Below are positions 39,130-49,448 of a stretch of DNA of 64,000 nucleotides, piece by piece (the first letter of the stretch is position 1; every line of letters starts with the position of its first letter). This stretch comes from Hydrogenophilales bacterium 16-64-46 (lineage in GTDB: Bacteria; Pseudomonadota; Gammaproteobacteria; Burkholderiales; Thiobacillaceae), in assembly GCA_002281775.1 (NCBI GenBank), contig NCGY01000006.1:62001-126000 (forward strand), in the 5' to 3' direction. The notes under the pieces were generated by a model. It saw only the letters and a program-made list of their open reading frames with translations. It made no database searches and was not told where the DNA came from. The position numbers were made by a program, and so were the translations under genes.

Positions 39130-39522
39130 GTGGACAACGAAGCCTTGAAGGGCGTGAAGGTGATGGTCATCGACGACAGCAACACCATCCGCCGCAGCGC
39201 CGAGATTTTTCTCAATCAGGCCGGATGCGAGGTCATCCTGGCGCAGGACGGTTTCGACGCCCTGTCGAAGATTACCGACCACGAACCCGACGTGGTGTTC
39301 GTCGACATCATGATGCCGCGTCTCGACGGCTACCAGACCTGTTCGCTGATCAAGCGCAACGCCAAATACCGCGCCACGCCGGTGATCATGCTGTCGTCCA
39401 AGGACGGCCTGTTCGACCGCGCACGCGGCCGCATGGTGGGCTCGGACGAATATCTGACCAAGCCCTTCACCAAGGACACGCTGCTGTCGGCCGTGCGCGA
39501 GCACGCCCACGCCGGCGTCTGA
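39130..39522 (+). CDS. pilG: Twitching motility response regulator PilG
   Basis: Single-domain CheY-like receiver (130 aa) of the Pil-Chp chemosensory system that controls type IV pilus extension. KVMVIDDSNTIRR at the start, acceptor D59 in VFVDIMMPRLDGYQ, VIMLSSKDGLFD and the lysine in YLTKPFT are near-identical in style to Pseudomonas PilG. I choose GTG 39130 with GGAG 7 bases upstream; the frame is open earlier but without a family-like N-terminus. First gene of a five-gene plus-strand operon. Confidence 0.94.
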   Translation: MDNEALKGVKVMVIDDSNTIRRSAEIFLNQAGCEVILAQDGFDALSKITDHEPDVVFVDIMMPRLDGYQTCSLIKRNAKYRATPVIMLSSKDGLFDRARGRMVGSDEYLTKPFTKDTLLSAVREHAHAGV

Positions 39523-39544
39523 CATTTCCCAGGGAGACAACGAC

Positions 39545-39910
39545 ATGGCAATCAGCCGGATCCTGGTTGTGGACGATTCCCCGACCGAACGCTTTTTCCT
39601 CTCCGAACTGCTGGTGAAGAACGGCTACCTCGTGAGCATGGCCGAAAGCGGCGAGGAAGCCGTCGCGCAGGCCAAGCAGACTTTGCCCGACCTCATCGTA
39701 ATGGACGTGGTGATGCCCGGCATGAACGGCTACCAGGCCACCCGCATGATCACCAAGGAAGAAGCGACCAAGAACATCCCCGTGATCATGTGCACCACCA
39801 AGGGCCAGGAAACCGACAAGGTCTGGGGCATGCGCCAGGGCGCGAAGGCCTATCTCGTCAAGCCGGTGAAACCGGACGACCTGCTCGAGCAGATCAAGGC
39901 GCTGGGCTGA
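39545..39910 (+). CDS. pilH: Twitching motility response regulator PilH
   Basis: Second CheY-like receiver (121 aa) of the Pil-Chp system, thought to favour pilus retraction or act as a phosphate sink. ILVVDDSPTERFFLSELL, acceptor D54 in IVMDVVMPGMNGYQATR, IMCTTKGQETDKVWG and KAYLVKPVKP match PilH. It starts 22 bp after pilG with GGGAGA upstream of the ATG, and is followed 10 bp later by pilI. Confidence 0.95.
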   Translation: MAISRILVVDDSPTERFFLSELLVKNGYLVSMAESGEEAVAQAKQTLPDLIVMDVVMPGMNGYQATRMITKEEATKNIPVIMCTTKGQETDKVWGMRQGAKAYLVKPVKPDDLLEQIKALG

Positions 39911-39920
39911 GCGAGGCACC

Positions 39921-40442
39921 ATGTCGAAGAAATTCAACCTGCGCGAATTCCAGACTCGTCTCTCGCAACAGCTGCAGGCGGCGGCAAATCGCGACACGTC
40001 GGGTTCGCGGCTGGGCTTTCGCGTAGGCGAGGCCAACTGGCTGGTGAGCCTTGCCGATACCGAGGAAGTGCTGCCGGTTCCCCCCATCGTCAAGGTGCCG
40101 GGTGCATGCCGCTGGTTTCGCGGCCTGGCCAACATACGCGGCAACCTTTACGCCGTGAGCGATTTTGCCGATTTCATGGGGATGGGGACGACCCCGGAGC
40201 ACAGCGAGTGTCGGCTCCTGATCCCGCATCGTGATTTTGGCGTGAATGCCGCCCTGCTGATTCGCGGCACCCTCGGCCTGCGCAACATCTCGCGCTACAC
40301 GGCGCGTGACGATGCCCCTGGCCATCCCTGGATCGCCCGGCACTATGCCGATGAAAGCGGCGCGGCATGGCGCGATCTGGATTTTGCCCAGTTGTTGGGC
40401 ACGCCGGCCTTCCTCATGGTGGAAGCCCGCGCAAGCGCTTGA
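39921..40442 (+). CDS. pilI: CheW-like adaptor PilI
   Basis: Adaptor that couples the PilJ receptor to the PilL kinase (173 aa). A CheW-type fold is shown by [45 protein letters not shown] and [17 protein letters not shown]. The N-terminal 20 residues form a charged helix. It is in the correct pilG-pilH-pilI-pilJ order with short spacers. Confidence 0.93.
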   Translation: MSKKFNLREFQTRLSQQLQAAANRDTSGSRLGFRVGEANWLVSLADTEEVLPVPPIVKVPGACRWFRGLANIRGNLYAVSDFADFMGMGTTPEHSECRLLIPHRDFGVNAALLIRGTLGLRNISRYTARDDAPGHPWIARHYADESGAAWRDLDFAQLLGTPAFLMVEARASA

Positions 40443-40503
40443 TTTCCCCCACGAACAGTACAGACAACACGCACGGCGTGAACCCAATGGAGACAGTGGA
40501 GCG

Positions 40504-42627
40504 ATGAACATGGCAATCACGATGAACGGCCTCAAGGGCCTGGCAGGCCGCATGAGCGGCAAGGTGCGCGGTAACGGACGGGGCGCGGAACATACCACCC
40601 TGATCATGCAGACCGTGCGCAAACTGGCCGACAAGGAGCCTGGCAAGGCCCCGCTCATCGGCAACTTGCCCGTCGAGAAACAGTATCTCTACACCGGCGG
40701 CACGCTTCTGGTGTCGTTGTTGCTGGCCGCCGGTTTCACCGTCTACGGGTCTGCCCAGCTCAGCGATCGCGCCGCCTACGAAAGCCGTGCCGGCGATCTC
40801 AAGGTGCTGTCGCAGCGCCTGCCGCTGACAGCCCAGCAATCCGTGCTCGGTAACAAGGAGGCCTTCAAGAAACTCGCGGAAGGCAAGGCAGCATTCGAAA
40901 CCACGCTGACCGGTCTTGTCGAGGGCGATAACGACGTGCCGGCAACCAGCGGGGTCGCAGAAGACACCCTGGCCAAGATTCGCGCCCAATGGCAGAAAGC
41001 CAACCCGCAAATCGGCCAGATCCTCGCGCAGCAGCAGAACCTGATCGCGCTGAATGAAAGCGTTAAGAAGATCAACACGCTCAGTATCGACCTGCAGGAA
41101 GTGGCCGAACAGCTCACCACCCAGCTGGCCGATTCGGGCGCGGGCGTACGCGAAGTGTCGCGTGCCAACCGCCTGGTGATGCTGTCGCAGCGTCTGCCGA
41201 AAAACGCCAACCTGCTGCTCTCGTCCGACCTGATCGATCCCGAAGTCGTGCTACAACTGGAAAAGGACACCACCCTGTTCCGCGACACCGTGCAATCGCT
41301 GATGGAAGGCACTGCCGGCCGCAGCGAAAACAGCATGCTCACGCTGGAAGACCTGGGCACCAACATGGGAGACATGGTCGAGGTGGTGGGTTCGGTGCTC
41401 GCCAACACCCAGTCGCTGCTGCAATCGAAACTCGCGGCCAGCAGCCTGTTTGCCACCAGCGACACCCTGCTCGCCGATACCAACCAGCTCTCCGACGACT
41501 ACCAGTCTGTGGGCGGCACGGGGTATCTGTTCGCCGCGCTGTTCGGTCTGCTGGCGGTGGGCTCGCTGGTGCTGCTGGGCCTGGTGAACATCAACGAAAC
41601 CAAGTCCCGTGCCCGCAAGAGCGAAGAAGAAAACGCCCGCAACCAGGAAGCCATTCTGCGGTTGATGGACGAACTCGGCGAACTCGCCGAAGGCAACCTC
41701 ACCATCAACGCCAGCGTCACCGAAGACATCACCGGCGCGGTCGCCGACTCGATCAACTACACGGTCGAAGAACTGCGCAGCCTGGTGCGCGGCATCAACA
41801 ACGCCGCCCAGCACATGGACCAGGCCGCCGGTGAAGCCGGCCAGGTGTCCGAATCGCTGCAACAGGCCACCCGTCGGCAGGTGGACGAAATCGAAACCAC
41901 CTCGGTCGCGGTCGTGCGGCTGGCGCAATCCGTGCAGCAGGTGTCCGGCAACGCCGCCGAATCCGCGCGCGTCGCGGAACAGTCGCTCGCCGCCGCCGAA
42001 AAAGGCCAGCAGGCAGTGGCCAACGCCATTGCCAGCATGAACGGCCTGCGTGAGCAGATCCAGGAAACCTCCAAGCGGATCAAGCGGCTTGGCGAATCCT
42101 CGCAGGAGATCGGCGAAATCGTCGAACTGATTTCCGACATTACCGAACAGACCAACGTGCTGGCGCTCAACGCTGCCATTCAGGCTGCGTCCGCCGGCGA
42201 AGCGGGACGCGGCTTCTCGGTGGTGGCGGAAGAAGTGCAGCGGCTGGCGGAACGTTCGGCCGACGCGACCAAGCAGATCGCCGCGATCGTCAAGACCATT
42301 CAGTCCGACACCCAGGACACCGTGGCCGCTATGGAAGTGTCGACCCAGGGCGTGGTCGAGGGCGCCAAGCTGTCCGACGCCGCCGGCCAGACGCTGGCCG
42401 AGATCGGCGACGTGTCGAAACAGCTCGCCAGCCTGATCGCCGACATTTCCTCAGCGACGCAGAACCAGGCCGAATCAACCGCGCTGGTCGCGGAAACCAT
42501 GCAGGACATCAAGGCCATTTCGGCGCAGACCGCCAGCGGCACGCAGCAGACCGCCGAATCGATCGGCGGCATGAAGCAGCTCGCGCAGGATCTGAAGAGC
42601 TCGGTCGCCGGCTTCAAGCTCGCCTGA
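40504..42627 (+). CDS. pilJ: Twitching motility methyl-accepting chemotaxis protein PilJ
   Basis: Membrane chemoreceptor of the Pil-Chp system (707 aa). One helix is near residues 60-82 ([19 protein letters not shown]), followed by a periplasmic part with two type IV pili methyl-accepting (PilJ) repeats. A second helix near 340-362 precedes HAMP and a long signalling domain with the hairpin tip [28 protein letters not shown] sequences lie upstream of both the ATG at 40504 and the ATG at 40510; I use the first. No methyltransferase (pilK) or methylesterase gene follows. Confidence 0.94.
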   Translation: MNMAITMNGLKGLAGRMSGKVRGNGRGAEHTTLIMQTVRKLADKEPGKAPLIGNLPVEKQYLYTGGTLLVSLLLAAGFTVYGSAQLSDRAAYESRAGDLKVLSQRLPLTAQQSVLGNKEAFKKLAEGKAAFETTLTGLVEGDNDVPATSGVAEDTLAKIRAQWQKANPQIGQILAQQQNLIALNESVKKINTLSIDLQEVAEQLTTQLADSGAGVREVSRANRLVMLSQRLPKNANLLLSSDLIDPEVVLQLEKDTTLFRDTVQSLMEGTAGRSENSMLTLEDLGTNMGDMVEVVGSVLANTQSLLQSKLAASSLFATSDTLLADTNQLSDDYQSVGGTGYLFAALFGLLAVGSLVLLGLVNINETKSRARKSEEENARNQEAILRLMDELGELAEGNLTINASVTEDITGAVADSINYTVEELRSLVRGINNAAQHMDQAAGEAGQVSESLQQATRRQVDEIETTSVAVVRLAQSVQQVSGNAAESARVAEQSLAAAEKGQQAVANAIASMNGLREQIQETSKRIKRLGESSQEIGEIVELISDITEQTNVLALNAAIQAASAGEAGRGFSVVAEEVQRLAERSADATKQIAAIVKTIQSDTQDTVAAMEVSTQGVVEGAKLSDAAGQTLAEIGDVSKQLASLIADISSATQNQAESTALVAETMQDIKAISAQTASGTQQTAESIGGMKQLAQDLKSSVAGFKLA

Positions 42628-42665
42628 CCCCCGGACCGCCCGCAACCCATCTGGAATTCGACACC

Positions 42666-45600
42666 ATGAGCGCCTTACTCGACTACGACACCGGCCCCCT
42701 CAACTGGGTGCGCGGCGACATCGACGCCGCCCTGCAGGCGGCGCTGGGCCGCATTCAGGCCTACAGCGTCGACGCCGACCTGACCAATGCCCTGCGGCTG
42801 GCACGCGACGACGCGCACCAGGTGGCGGGTGCCCTGCGCATGGTCGGGCTCGAAGGCGCGGCGACGCTCGCCGGCACGCTGGAGTCCTGCCTCGCCGATG
42901 TCAACGAAAACCGCCTGAACCCGGATGACGTTTTGCTGCGCGCAATGCGCAACGCCATCGAAGGCCTGCAGCGCTGGGTCAAGGACCTGGCCGATGGACG
43001 CGGCAGCGGCGAACTCGCGCTGTTTCCGCTCTACAGGCATCTGCGTGAACTGCAAGGTGCGGAACGCGTGTTCGAAGGCGAGCTGTTCTTCCCCGACCTG
43101 CGCGTGCGCAGCGCACGCAAGGCCGCCGCGAACGAACTGAGCCAGGACGCGCTGGCGGCCGAAGTGAAGACTGCGCGTGCAAGTTTCCAGCGTGGCCTGC
43201 TGGCCTTTCTCCGCAACGCCGATGCCGAGCAGGGGCTGGTCAGGATGCGGGAGGCGCTGCTGGCGATCGAGCGTGTTGCGCCCTCGCAGGCCTCGCAGAC
43301 CTTCTGGTGGGCCTCGGTCGGGTTCGTAGACAGCCTGATCGCGCATGGTGTGGAAGCCGATTTCAACGTGAAGCAACTGCTCGCCCGCATCGACCTGCAG
43401 ATGCGCCGCCTGATGGAGGGCTCGCCGCAGGTGGCCGAGCGCCTGCTGCGTGACGCCCTGTTCTTCGTCGCCAAGAGCGAAGCCCTTGACGGCCGCGCCG
43501 CCGAAGTACGCGACGCGCTGGGCCTGGATCGCTACCTGCCTGGCCGCGGCCTGCTCGACCCCGAGACCCTGGCGCGGATGCGGCCGGTGCTCGACACCCT
43601 GCTGGGCGGCCTCAAGGCCGCGCGCGACAGCTGGCATGGCGCGGTCGAAGGCCAGGCGGGCCAGCTCGACCAGTTCAAGAGCCAGCTTGCGCACATGCAA
43701 CCGCAGGTTTCGATGTTTGCAGATAGCGGCCTCGCCGCCCTGCTCGACGCCCTGGGTGCGGCGGCTGATGCCAGTACACAGCGCAGCCATGACGCGCGCG
43801 AACAGGCCAACCTGGAAGTGGCTGCCACGCTGCTCTTCATCCAGAACGCCGTCGAGCGCGAAGACGTGCTGCACGATGATTTCGCCCCGCGTGCCGCCAA
43901 CCAGCGCGCGCGTCTGCTGGCGCTCATCGAGGGCCGCGAGCTGCCAGCTGCAGAAGTCGAATCCACCAGCGTGCGTGAGGCCGAACGCGACATGCTGATC
44001 CACATGGCGCAGGAAGTCGGACAGAACCTCAGACAGATGGAGGAAGCGCTCGACGCCTTCTTCCGCGACAGCTTCGCCCGCGAAGGTCTGGCCGATCTGC
44101 CCGCGCTCGCCCAGCAGGCGCAGGGCGCGCTCACCATGCTGGAGCAGCCGGAAGCCGCACGCTTGCTGGGTGCCGCCACAGAACTGGCCGGCAGCTACGC
44201 GCAGGACGGTTATCCCGACGCAGCCACCCAGCAGCGTCTGGCCGATGCCTACTCCAGCCTGGGCCTGTACATCGAGGCCTATTGCGCCGGCCGCGGCGAC
44301 GCTGGCCGCATCCTGCATCCCATGCTGATCGATTTCGGCGTGGTCGAAGCGGATCCGACGGACGGCGACGCATTCGCCGACACGGTCGAATCCGGCCTGC
44401 CTGCGCGCAAGGCCGTGGTGCAGTCTGCCTACCTGGACTGGCGCGACTCGCCCGGCGACGCTGACGCAAAAAAAAAATTCCTTGATGCCCTGACCGAACT
44501 TGCGCGCGACGCCGAGCTGATCGACGACGCGACGCTGAGGCAACAGACGCGCGCCGCGCTTGAGCGCACGCACGATGCAGTCGACGCGCCGCTTGCGCTC
44601 GATCCGGCCATTGAAGCCCTCACCGGGCTGGCGCTGCCGGCGCGCCCGCAGGTCCCCCAAGACCTCGCGTTCCCCCTGCCGGATGACCTCACCGCAGACG
44701 CGCCGGCGACTGCCGACCCGGAGAACGGTCTGATCGCCGTCGAGGCGTTCTCGGAGCTACAAGAAGCTGCCGCGAATGGCAGCCTCGACATCGTCATCGA
44801 CACGGTTGCGCCAGCCGACGCGGCTGCGCTGCCCGTTCCGTCCCGGCCGGACGGCCTGCTCACCACGCTGCCCGAAGGCGTCGAACCCGAACTGCTGGAA
44901 ATCTTCCTCGAAGAAGCCAACGAAGTGCTGGCCACCCTGGGTGATGCCGCCGAAAGCTGCCGCGCCAACCCGGACGACTCCGAGGCCCTCACCGTGCTCC
45001 GCCGGGGCTTCCATACCCTCAAGGGCAGCGGCCGCATGGTCAGCCTGGAGGATCTGGGCGAGACGGCCTGGCAGCACGAGCAGTTGCTGAATGGCTGGCT
45101 GGCCGAACACAAACCGGCCAGCGCCGACCTGCTGGTGCTGATCGCGCGTTCGCGCGGCGTCTTCCAGGACTGGGTGAATGCCCTCCAGGGCGGAGAAGTC
45201 GTGAGTCTGCCCGTGGCCGCCCTGCTTGCCGCCGTGGCGCGCGTGGGCGCAGGCCAGCCGCTCGACCTGCCGGAGGTCGCGGCCGAAATCGACACGCCGG
45301 CTGTGGACATGCCGGGCGCAAGCGAGCCCGTCCTGACACTGGCCGAACCCGCTGTACACATCGAAATCAATGCCGAGCCCGAACCTGATATCGAGATCGC
45401 CGCCGTCACCGAAATACCGCCGACCGCAGAGACTTTCACAGCCTTGATCGAGGTGGCGATGCCATCGCTGCGGCTCGACGCCGTCAGCGACGACGCAGCA
45501 GATGCAGGCGTATGGGCGAGCGACGCAACATTCTCCGCCCTGATCGAATACGCGCGCCCGCCTGCCGCCGACAGCGAATCTGCCGCGCCGGTCGAAGTCG

Positions 45601-48600
45601 AACCTGCTGCCGAGCCGGCACAGGTTCAAGCTGCCCCCCTCTGTGGTGCGGTGGTGGAGTATGCCCAGCCGGCCGCGCCCACCGAGGCCGTCGAAGTGGT
45701 CGAAGTGGTCGAGGCCGCGGCAAACGACGAAGTCGCCGCCCCCCTCGACGACATCCCGATGACGGCCTACGTGCCCGACGAGGTCTGCATCGGCTCCATC
45801 TGTCTGTCGCCGGGGCTGTACGACATCTTCATGGCCGAAGCAAAGCAGCGCCTGGAAGTGCTCGACGAGGAAGTCGAACGCCAGGTCGAGATGCAGGGCA
45901 GCCCGGTCGTCGAACACGCCCGCCGCGCCGTCCACACCCTGGGCGGCATTGCCGGTACCGCCGGCATCGTCGCGCTGGCCGACCTCGCGCACGCCTTCGA
46001 GCAGTATCTGAACCCCTACGCCCATGCGCCCCTGCCCGCCGCCCACCTGCCGCTGATGCAGGATGTGGCCGCGCGATTCGGCGAGATGCTCGCCGCACTC
46101 GACCAGCGTGCCCTGCCTGAACCGGCGAGCGACCTGATCGCCACGCTGGCGGAGCTCGAAGGCACGCATGCCGCGCCGGTGGAGCCGGCCGCGCCCACTT
46201 CGCAACCGGCCGACACGGCCGACAGCATCGCCCCGCCGGATGTGTCCTTGCCCGAGGCGGTCAGCCTGCCCGAGCTGGGCGCACTCGTTCCCGGCATCAA
46301 GCCCGCTGCGCCGGCACCGGTGTTCGAACGCCGCGAAGTGGCCGACGAAATCGATGCGCAGTTGCTACCGATCTTCCTCGAAGAAGCCGAAACCCTGGTG
46401 CCGGACACCAGCGCGCAGCTGCGGGGCTGGCGCACCGCGCCGGAAAGCGCCGGCGCGCGCGATGCCTTGCGCCGCAATCTGCACACCATCAAGGGTAGCG
46501 CGCGCATGGTCGGCGCGATGCGTCTGGGCGAGCTTACCCACGTCATGGAATCGCGCGTCATCGCCGTGATCGAAGGCCATCTGGCCGCCGGCGACGAGGT
46601 GTTCGACACCCTCGAAGCCCAGTTCGACCGCCTGGCAGACGCAGTGGAACGCTTGCGTCTGGGCGAGGCCGCGCCGGCAGACACCCCGGCCGAAGCGATG
46701 GTCGATGCCCCCGCCGATCCGCTGGTGGCGGCCCCGAGCCCGGCGGCGGCGGTGATTCCCGCCGATCCGCTCGCCCTGCCCGCGCAACCCGCCACGCGCG
46801 ACGCCAACGCCCTCACCCTGCGCGTGCGCGCCGACTGGGTCGACCGCATGGTCAACCAGGCCGGTGAAGTCGCCATCGCGCGTTCGCGGATCGAAAGCGA
46901 AGTCTTCGCCTTCAAGCGCCACGTCGCCGAGCTATCGGACGCACTGGTGCGCCTGCGCGGGCATATCCGCGAAGTCGAGATCCAGGCCGAATCGCAGATG
47001 CAGGCGACCTTCCAGACCCAGGGCGCGGCCGAGGAATTCGATCCGCTGGAATTCGACCGCTTCACCCGCTTCCAGGAGGTCACGCGCTTTCTCGCCGAGA
47101 GCGTCAACGATATCTCCACCGTGCAGCACATCCTGCTCGCGCGTCTGGGCGAAGCCGACGCCGCGCTGATCCAGCAGACGCGTCTGAACCGCGAACTGCA
47201 ACAGGATCTGCTCAGGGTGCGCATGGTGCCGCTGTATTCGGTGGCCGAACGCCTGTACCGCACGGTGCGGCAAACCTCGCGCGACGTCGACAAGCGTGCG
47301 CAGCTCGACATCCAAGGCGGTGAACTGGAGATCGACCGCTCGGTGCTGGAAAAAGTCACCGCGCCGCTCGAACACCTGCTGCGCAACGCGCTGGCGCACG
47401 GCATCGAAGACACGGATACCCGCCGTGGTGCCGGCAAGGCCGAATTCGGCGAGATCGTGCTCACCGCCAAGCAGACCGGCAATGAAATGCTCCTCACCGT
47501 GCAGGACGACGGCGCGGGTCTCAACTACGCCCGCATCCGCGAAAAGGCCGAGGCGCAGGGCCTTCTGCTGCCCGGCGTGGAGCCGACCGACTCGCTCCTG
47601 GCGCAGATGATCTTCGCAGCCGGTTTCTCCACCGCCGAAGCGGTCACCGAAGTCTCTGGTCGCGGCGTTGGCATGGATGTGGTGAAGAGCGAAATCTCCG
47701 CACTCGGCGGACGGATCGAAATCAGCTCCACGCCCGGCAGCGGCACCCGCTTCGACATCTACCTGCCGCTGACGCTGGCAGTGACGCAAGCCGTGATGGT
47801 GCAGGTCGCCAAACACGATTACGCCCTGCCCGCGCCGCTGGTGCAGCAGGTCATCGAGCTCAAGCCCGACGAACTCGCCCAGGCCATGGCGCGTGGCGAA
47901 ATCGACTGGCGCGGCGCACGCTACCCGTTCTCCTACCTGCCGCACCTGCTCGGTGATGTCGAGGCGGTACACGAGGTGCAGCGCTACAACCCGGTGGTGC
48001 TATTGCACAGCGGGGCCAGCCTCGCCGCCGTGCTGGTCGATGCCATCGAAGGCACGCGCGAGATCGTGGTCAAGAACATCGGCCCGCAGATGGCGCGCAT
48101 CACCGGCGTGGCGGGTGCCACCGTGCGCGGTGACGGCCGCGTGATCCTTATCCTCAACCCCGTGCCGCTGGCGCTGCGCTGGGCGAGCCAGCCACGCGCG
48201 GCAGTCGAGCGCCGCACCCCGGCGGAAACAGTGGAAGTGAGCGCCGCCCTGCAGGCCCCGATGGTGCTGGTGGTCGACGACTCGCTCACCGTGCGCAAGA
48301 TCACCACGCGCCTTCTGATCCGCGAAGGCTTCCGCGTCGACAGCGCGAAGGACGGCGTCGACGCGCTGGAAAAGATGCACGACCTGGTGCCCGACGTGGT
48401 GCTGCTCGACGTGGAAATGCCGCGCATGGACGGCTTCGAACTCGCGCGCGTGATGCGGGCCGACCCGCGCCTGAAGACGGTGCCGATCATCATGATCACC
48501 TCGCGCACGGCGGACAAGCACCGCAACCACGCGCTGGAAATCGGCGTCAGCGTCTATCTCGGCAAGCCCTACCAAGAACAGCAGCTGCTCGACCACATTG

Positions 48601-48638
48601 CCGAACAGCTGGGTGACAAGGCCCTGCAGCCGGCCTGA
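42666..48638 (+). CDS. pilL: Pil-Chp hybrid chemotaxis histidine kinase (ChpA/PilL)
   Basis: Giant CheA-type kinase (1990 aa) that phosphorylates PilG and PilH. Four histidine-phosphotransfer-like sites are visible: H51 (DDAHQVAGALRMVG), H783 (FHTLKGSGRM), H1090 (HTLGGIAG) and H1273 (LHTIKGSARM). Long Ala/Pro/Glu-rich linkers separate them. A CheA dimerisation and ATPase core (HLLRNALAHGIED, DDGAGLNYARI, GRGVGMDVVKSEI), a CheW-like domain and a C-terminal receiver with D1915 (VLLDVEMPRMDG) follow. H1090 has a glycine where the usual lysine stands and may be weak. An A10 run at 44468-44477 encodes part of DADAKKKFLD. Last gene of the pil operon. Confidence 0.94.
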   Translation: MSALLDYDTGPLNWVRGDIDAALQAALGRIQAYSVDADLTNALRLARDDAHQVAGALRMVGLEGAATLAGTLESCLADVNENRLNPDDVLLRAMRNAIEGLQRWVKDLADGRGSGELALFPLYRHLRELQGAERVFEGELFFPDLRVRSARKAAANELSQDALAAEVKTARASFQRGLLAFLRNADAEQGLVRMREALLAIERVAPSQASQTFWWASVGFVDSLIAHGVEADFNVKQLLARIDLQMRRLMEGSPQVAERLLRDALFFVAKSEALDGRAAEVRDALGLDRYLPGRGLLDPETLARMRPVLDTLLGGLKAARDSWHGAVEGQAGQLDQFKSQLAHMQPQVSMFADSGLAALLDALGAAADASTQRSHDAREQANLEVAATLLFIQNAVEREDVLHDDFAPRAANQRARLLALIEGRELPAAEVESTSVREAERDMLIHMAQEVGQNLRQMEEALDAFFRDSFAREGLADLPALAQQAQGALTMLEQPEAARLLGAATELAGSYAQDGYPDAATQQRLADAYSSLGLYIEAYCAGRGDAGRILHPMLIDFGVVEADPTDGDAFADTVESGLPARKAVVQSAYLDWRDSPGDADAKKKFLDALTELARDAELIDDATLRQQTRAALERTHDAVDAPLALDPAIEALTGLALPARPQVPQDLAFPLPDDLTADAPATADPENGLIAVEAFSELQEAAANGSLDIVIDTVAPADAAALPVPSRPDGLLTTLPEGVEPELLEIFLEEANEVLATLGDAAESCRANPDDSEALTVLRRGFHTLKGSGRMVSLEDLGETAWQHEQLLNGWLAEHKPASADLLVLIARSRGVFQDWVNALQGGEVVSLPVAALLAAVARVGAGQPLDLPEVAAEIDTPAVDMPGASEPVLTLAEPAVHIEINAEPEPDIEIAAVTEIPPTAETFTALIEVAMPSLRLDAVSDDAADAGVWASDATFSALIEYARPPAADSESAAPVEVEPAAEPAQVQAAPLCGAVVEYAQPAAPTEAVEVVEVVEAAANDEVAAPLDDIPMTAYVPDEVCIGSICLSPGLYDIFMAEAKQRLEVLDEEVERQVEMQGSPVVEHARRAVHTLGGIAGTAGIVALADLAHAFEQYLNPYAHAPLPAAHLPLMQDVAARFGEMLAALDQRALPEPASDLIATLAELEGTHAAPVEPAAPTSQPADTADSIAPPDVSLPEAVSLPELGALVPGIKPAAPAPVFERREVADEIDAQLLPIFLEEAETLVPDTSAQLRGWRTAPESAGARDALRRNLHTIKGSARMVGAMRLGELTHVMESRVIAVIEGHLAAGDEVFDTLEAQFDRLADAVERLRLGEAAPADTPAEAMVDAPADPLVAAPSPAAAVIPADPLALPAQPATRDANALTLRVRADWVDRMVNQAGEVAIARSRIESEVFAFKRHVAELSDALVRLRGHIREVEIQAESQMQATFQTQGAAEEFDPLEFDRFTRFQEVTRFLAESVNDISTVQHILLARLGEADAALIQQTRLNRELQQDLLRVRMVPLYSVAERLYRTVRQTSRDVDKRAQLDIQGGELEIDRSVLEKVTAPLEHLLRNALAHGIEDTDTRRGAGKAEFGEIVLTAKQTGNEMLLTVQDDGAGLNYARIREKAEAQGLLLPGVEPTDSLLAQMIFAAGFSTAEAVTEVSGRGVGMDVVKSEISALGGRIEISSTPGSGTRFDIYLPLTLAVTQAVMVQVAKHDYALPAPLVQQVIELKPDELAQAMARGEIDWRGARYPFSYLPHLLGDVEAVHEVQRYNPVVLLHSGASLAAVLVDAIEGTREIVVKNIGPQMARITGVAGATVRGDGRVILILNPVPLALRWASQPRAAVERRTPAETVEVSAALQAPMVLVVDDSLTVRKITTRLLIREGFRVDSAKDGVDALEKMHDLVPDVVLLDVEMPRMDGFELARVMRADPRLKTVPIIMITSRTADKHRNHALEIGVSVYLGKPYQEQQLLDHIAEQLGDKALQPA
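44468..44477 (+). repeat. A10 homopolymer inside pilL
   Basis: Ten consecutive adenines in a GC-rich coding sequence, encoding Lys-Lys-Lys near residue 602. Synonymous AAG codons are common elsewhere in the gene. Loss or gain of one base would truncate the kinase upstream of three of its four phosphotransfer sites and the catalytic core. Confidence 0.9.
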
Positions 48639-48668
48639 TCGGCCGAAGCCGGCCGGCGGGGCCGCGCC

Positions 48669-49448
48669 TCAGCGGCCCCAGCGCCACTGGTCCATCTGGC
48701 GCGCGAATTCCTGTTCTTCTTCCTCGATCGTGGCTGCGGTGCCGTCAGGCGGACAGCCCTCCGGCGGGTCGGGGCGATGCGCGCGTGGCGACACGTCGCC
48801 CTGGGGCGCGCCGCCATTCCAGGCGAAGGGATTCTTGAATGTCGCCGGTTCCGGCAGGCAATCCAGCCGGTAGCTGGGCGGCCAGCCCGTCTCGTAGGGC
48901 ATGAACGCGATGGTCTGTTCGAACACCAGCGGCTTGCCGCCCGGCGAGGGCGGCAGGGGCGGCAGTTTTGCAATCGCCTCGCGCGCTCGCCGCGACACCG
49001 CCTCGGACGTGCTCCACAATTCCTTTACCTGGGCAAGACTGCCATCGGCAGCGATCTCGACGCGAAAGCGCACCTGCCCCGTACCTTGTCCCTCGACTGC
49101 GGTGCCCATCAGGCTGCGCACCTGCCGTCCCCAGTTGTAGCGATAGCGCTTGCCGTTTCTGAGGGTGTAGGTCGAGGCGAGCGCCCATTCCTCGGCGCTG
49201 GGCGCGGGCGGGGCCGCCATCGACGCCAGGCGGGCGGGGGCGGGGCGGGCCGCGGGTAAGCGCTTGGACGCTTGCATTGCACGCGCCTTGCGTGGGGCCG
49301 GGGGCGTGGGCACGGCGGCCGCCGGCCGGGCCACGATGCGCAGCTCCAGCGGCGGCTCGTCCGGCGGTAGCGGCGTGCGCCCCGGCCAGAATGCCAGCAG
49401 ACCGGCATGGAGCGCCAGCGAGAGCAGGGTCGCAACGAGAAATTTCAT
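48669..49448 (-). CDS. TonB C-terminal domain protein
   Basis: Predicted inner-membrane anchored periplasmic protein (259 aa). An N-terminal helix (residues about 3-22, FLVATLLSLALHAGLLAFW) is followed by a Pro/Ala-rich linker. A TonB-like domain (about 115-185) reads VRFRVEIAADGSLAQVKELW, then SRRAREAIAKLPPLPP. A C-terminal tail has two cysteines and an acidic end. The ATG at 49448 is preferred over a TTG six bases upstream. It converges on pilL with 30 bp between stops. No exbB/exbD is adjacent, so a classical energy-transducer role is unproven. Confidence 0.75.
   Translation of the reverse strand: MKFLVATLLSLALHAGLLAFWPGRTPLPPDEPPLELRIVARPAAAVPTPPAPRKARAMQASKRLPAARPAPARLASMAAPPAPSAEEWALASTYTLRNGKRYRYNWGRQVRSLMGTAVEGQGTGQVRFRVEIAADGSLAQVKELWSTSEAVSRRAREAIAKLPPLPPSPGGKPLVFEQTIAFMPYETGWPPSYRLDCLPEPATFKNPFAWNGGAPQGDVSPRAHRPDPPEGCPPDGTAATIEEEEQEFARQMDQWRWGR

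Noticed and set aside
42675..44660. Minus-strand frame of 661 codons opposite pilL
   Set aside because: Antisense shadow; no motif or signal, while pilL continues through with phosphotransfer sites.
48658..48679. 8-bp GC hairpin at the end of the TonB-like gene as a terminator
   Set aside because: It spans the stop codon and has no T-run in either direction.
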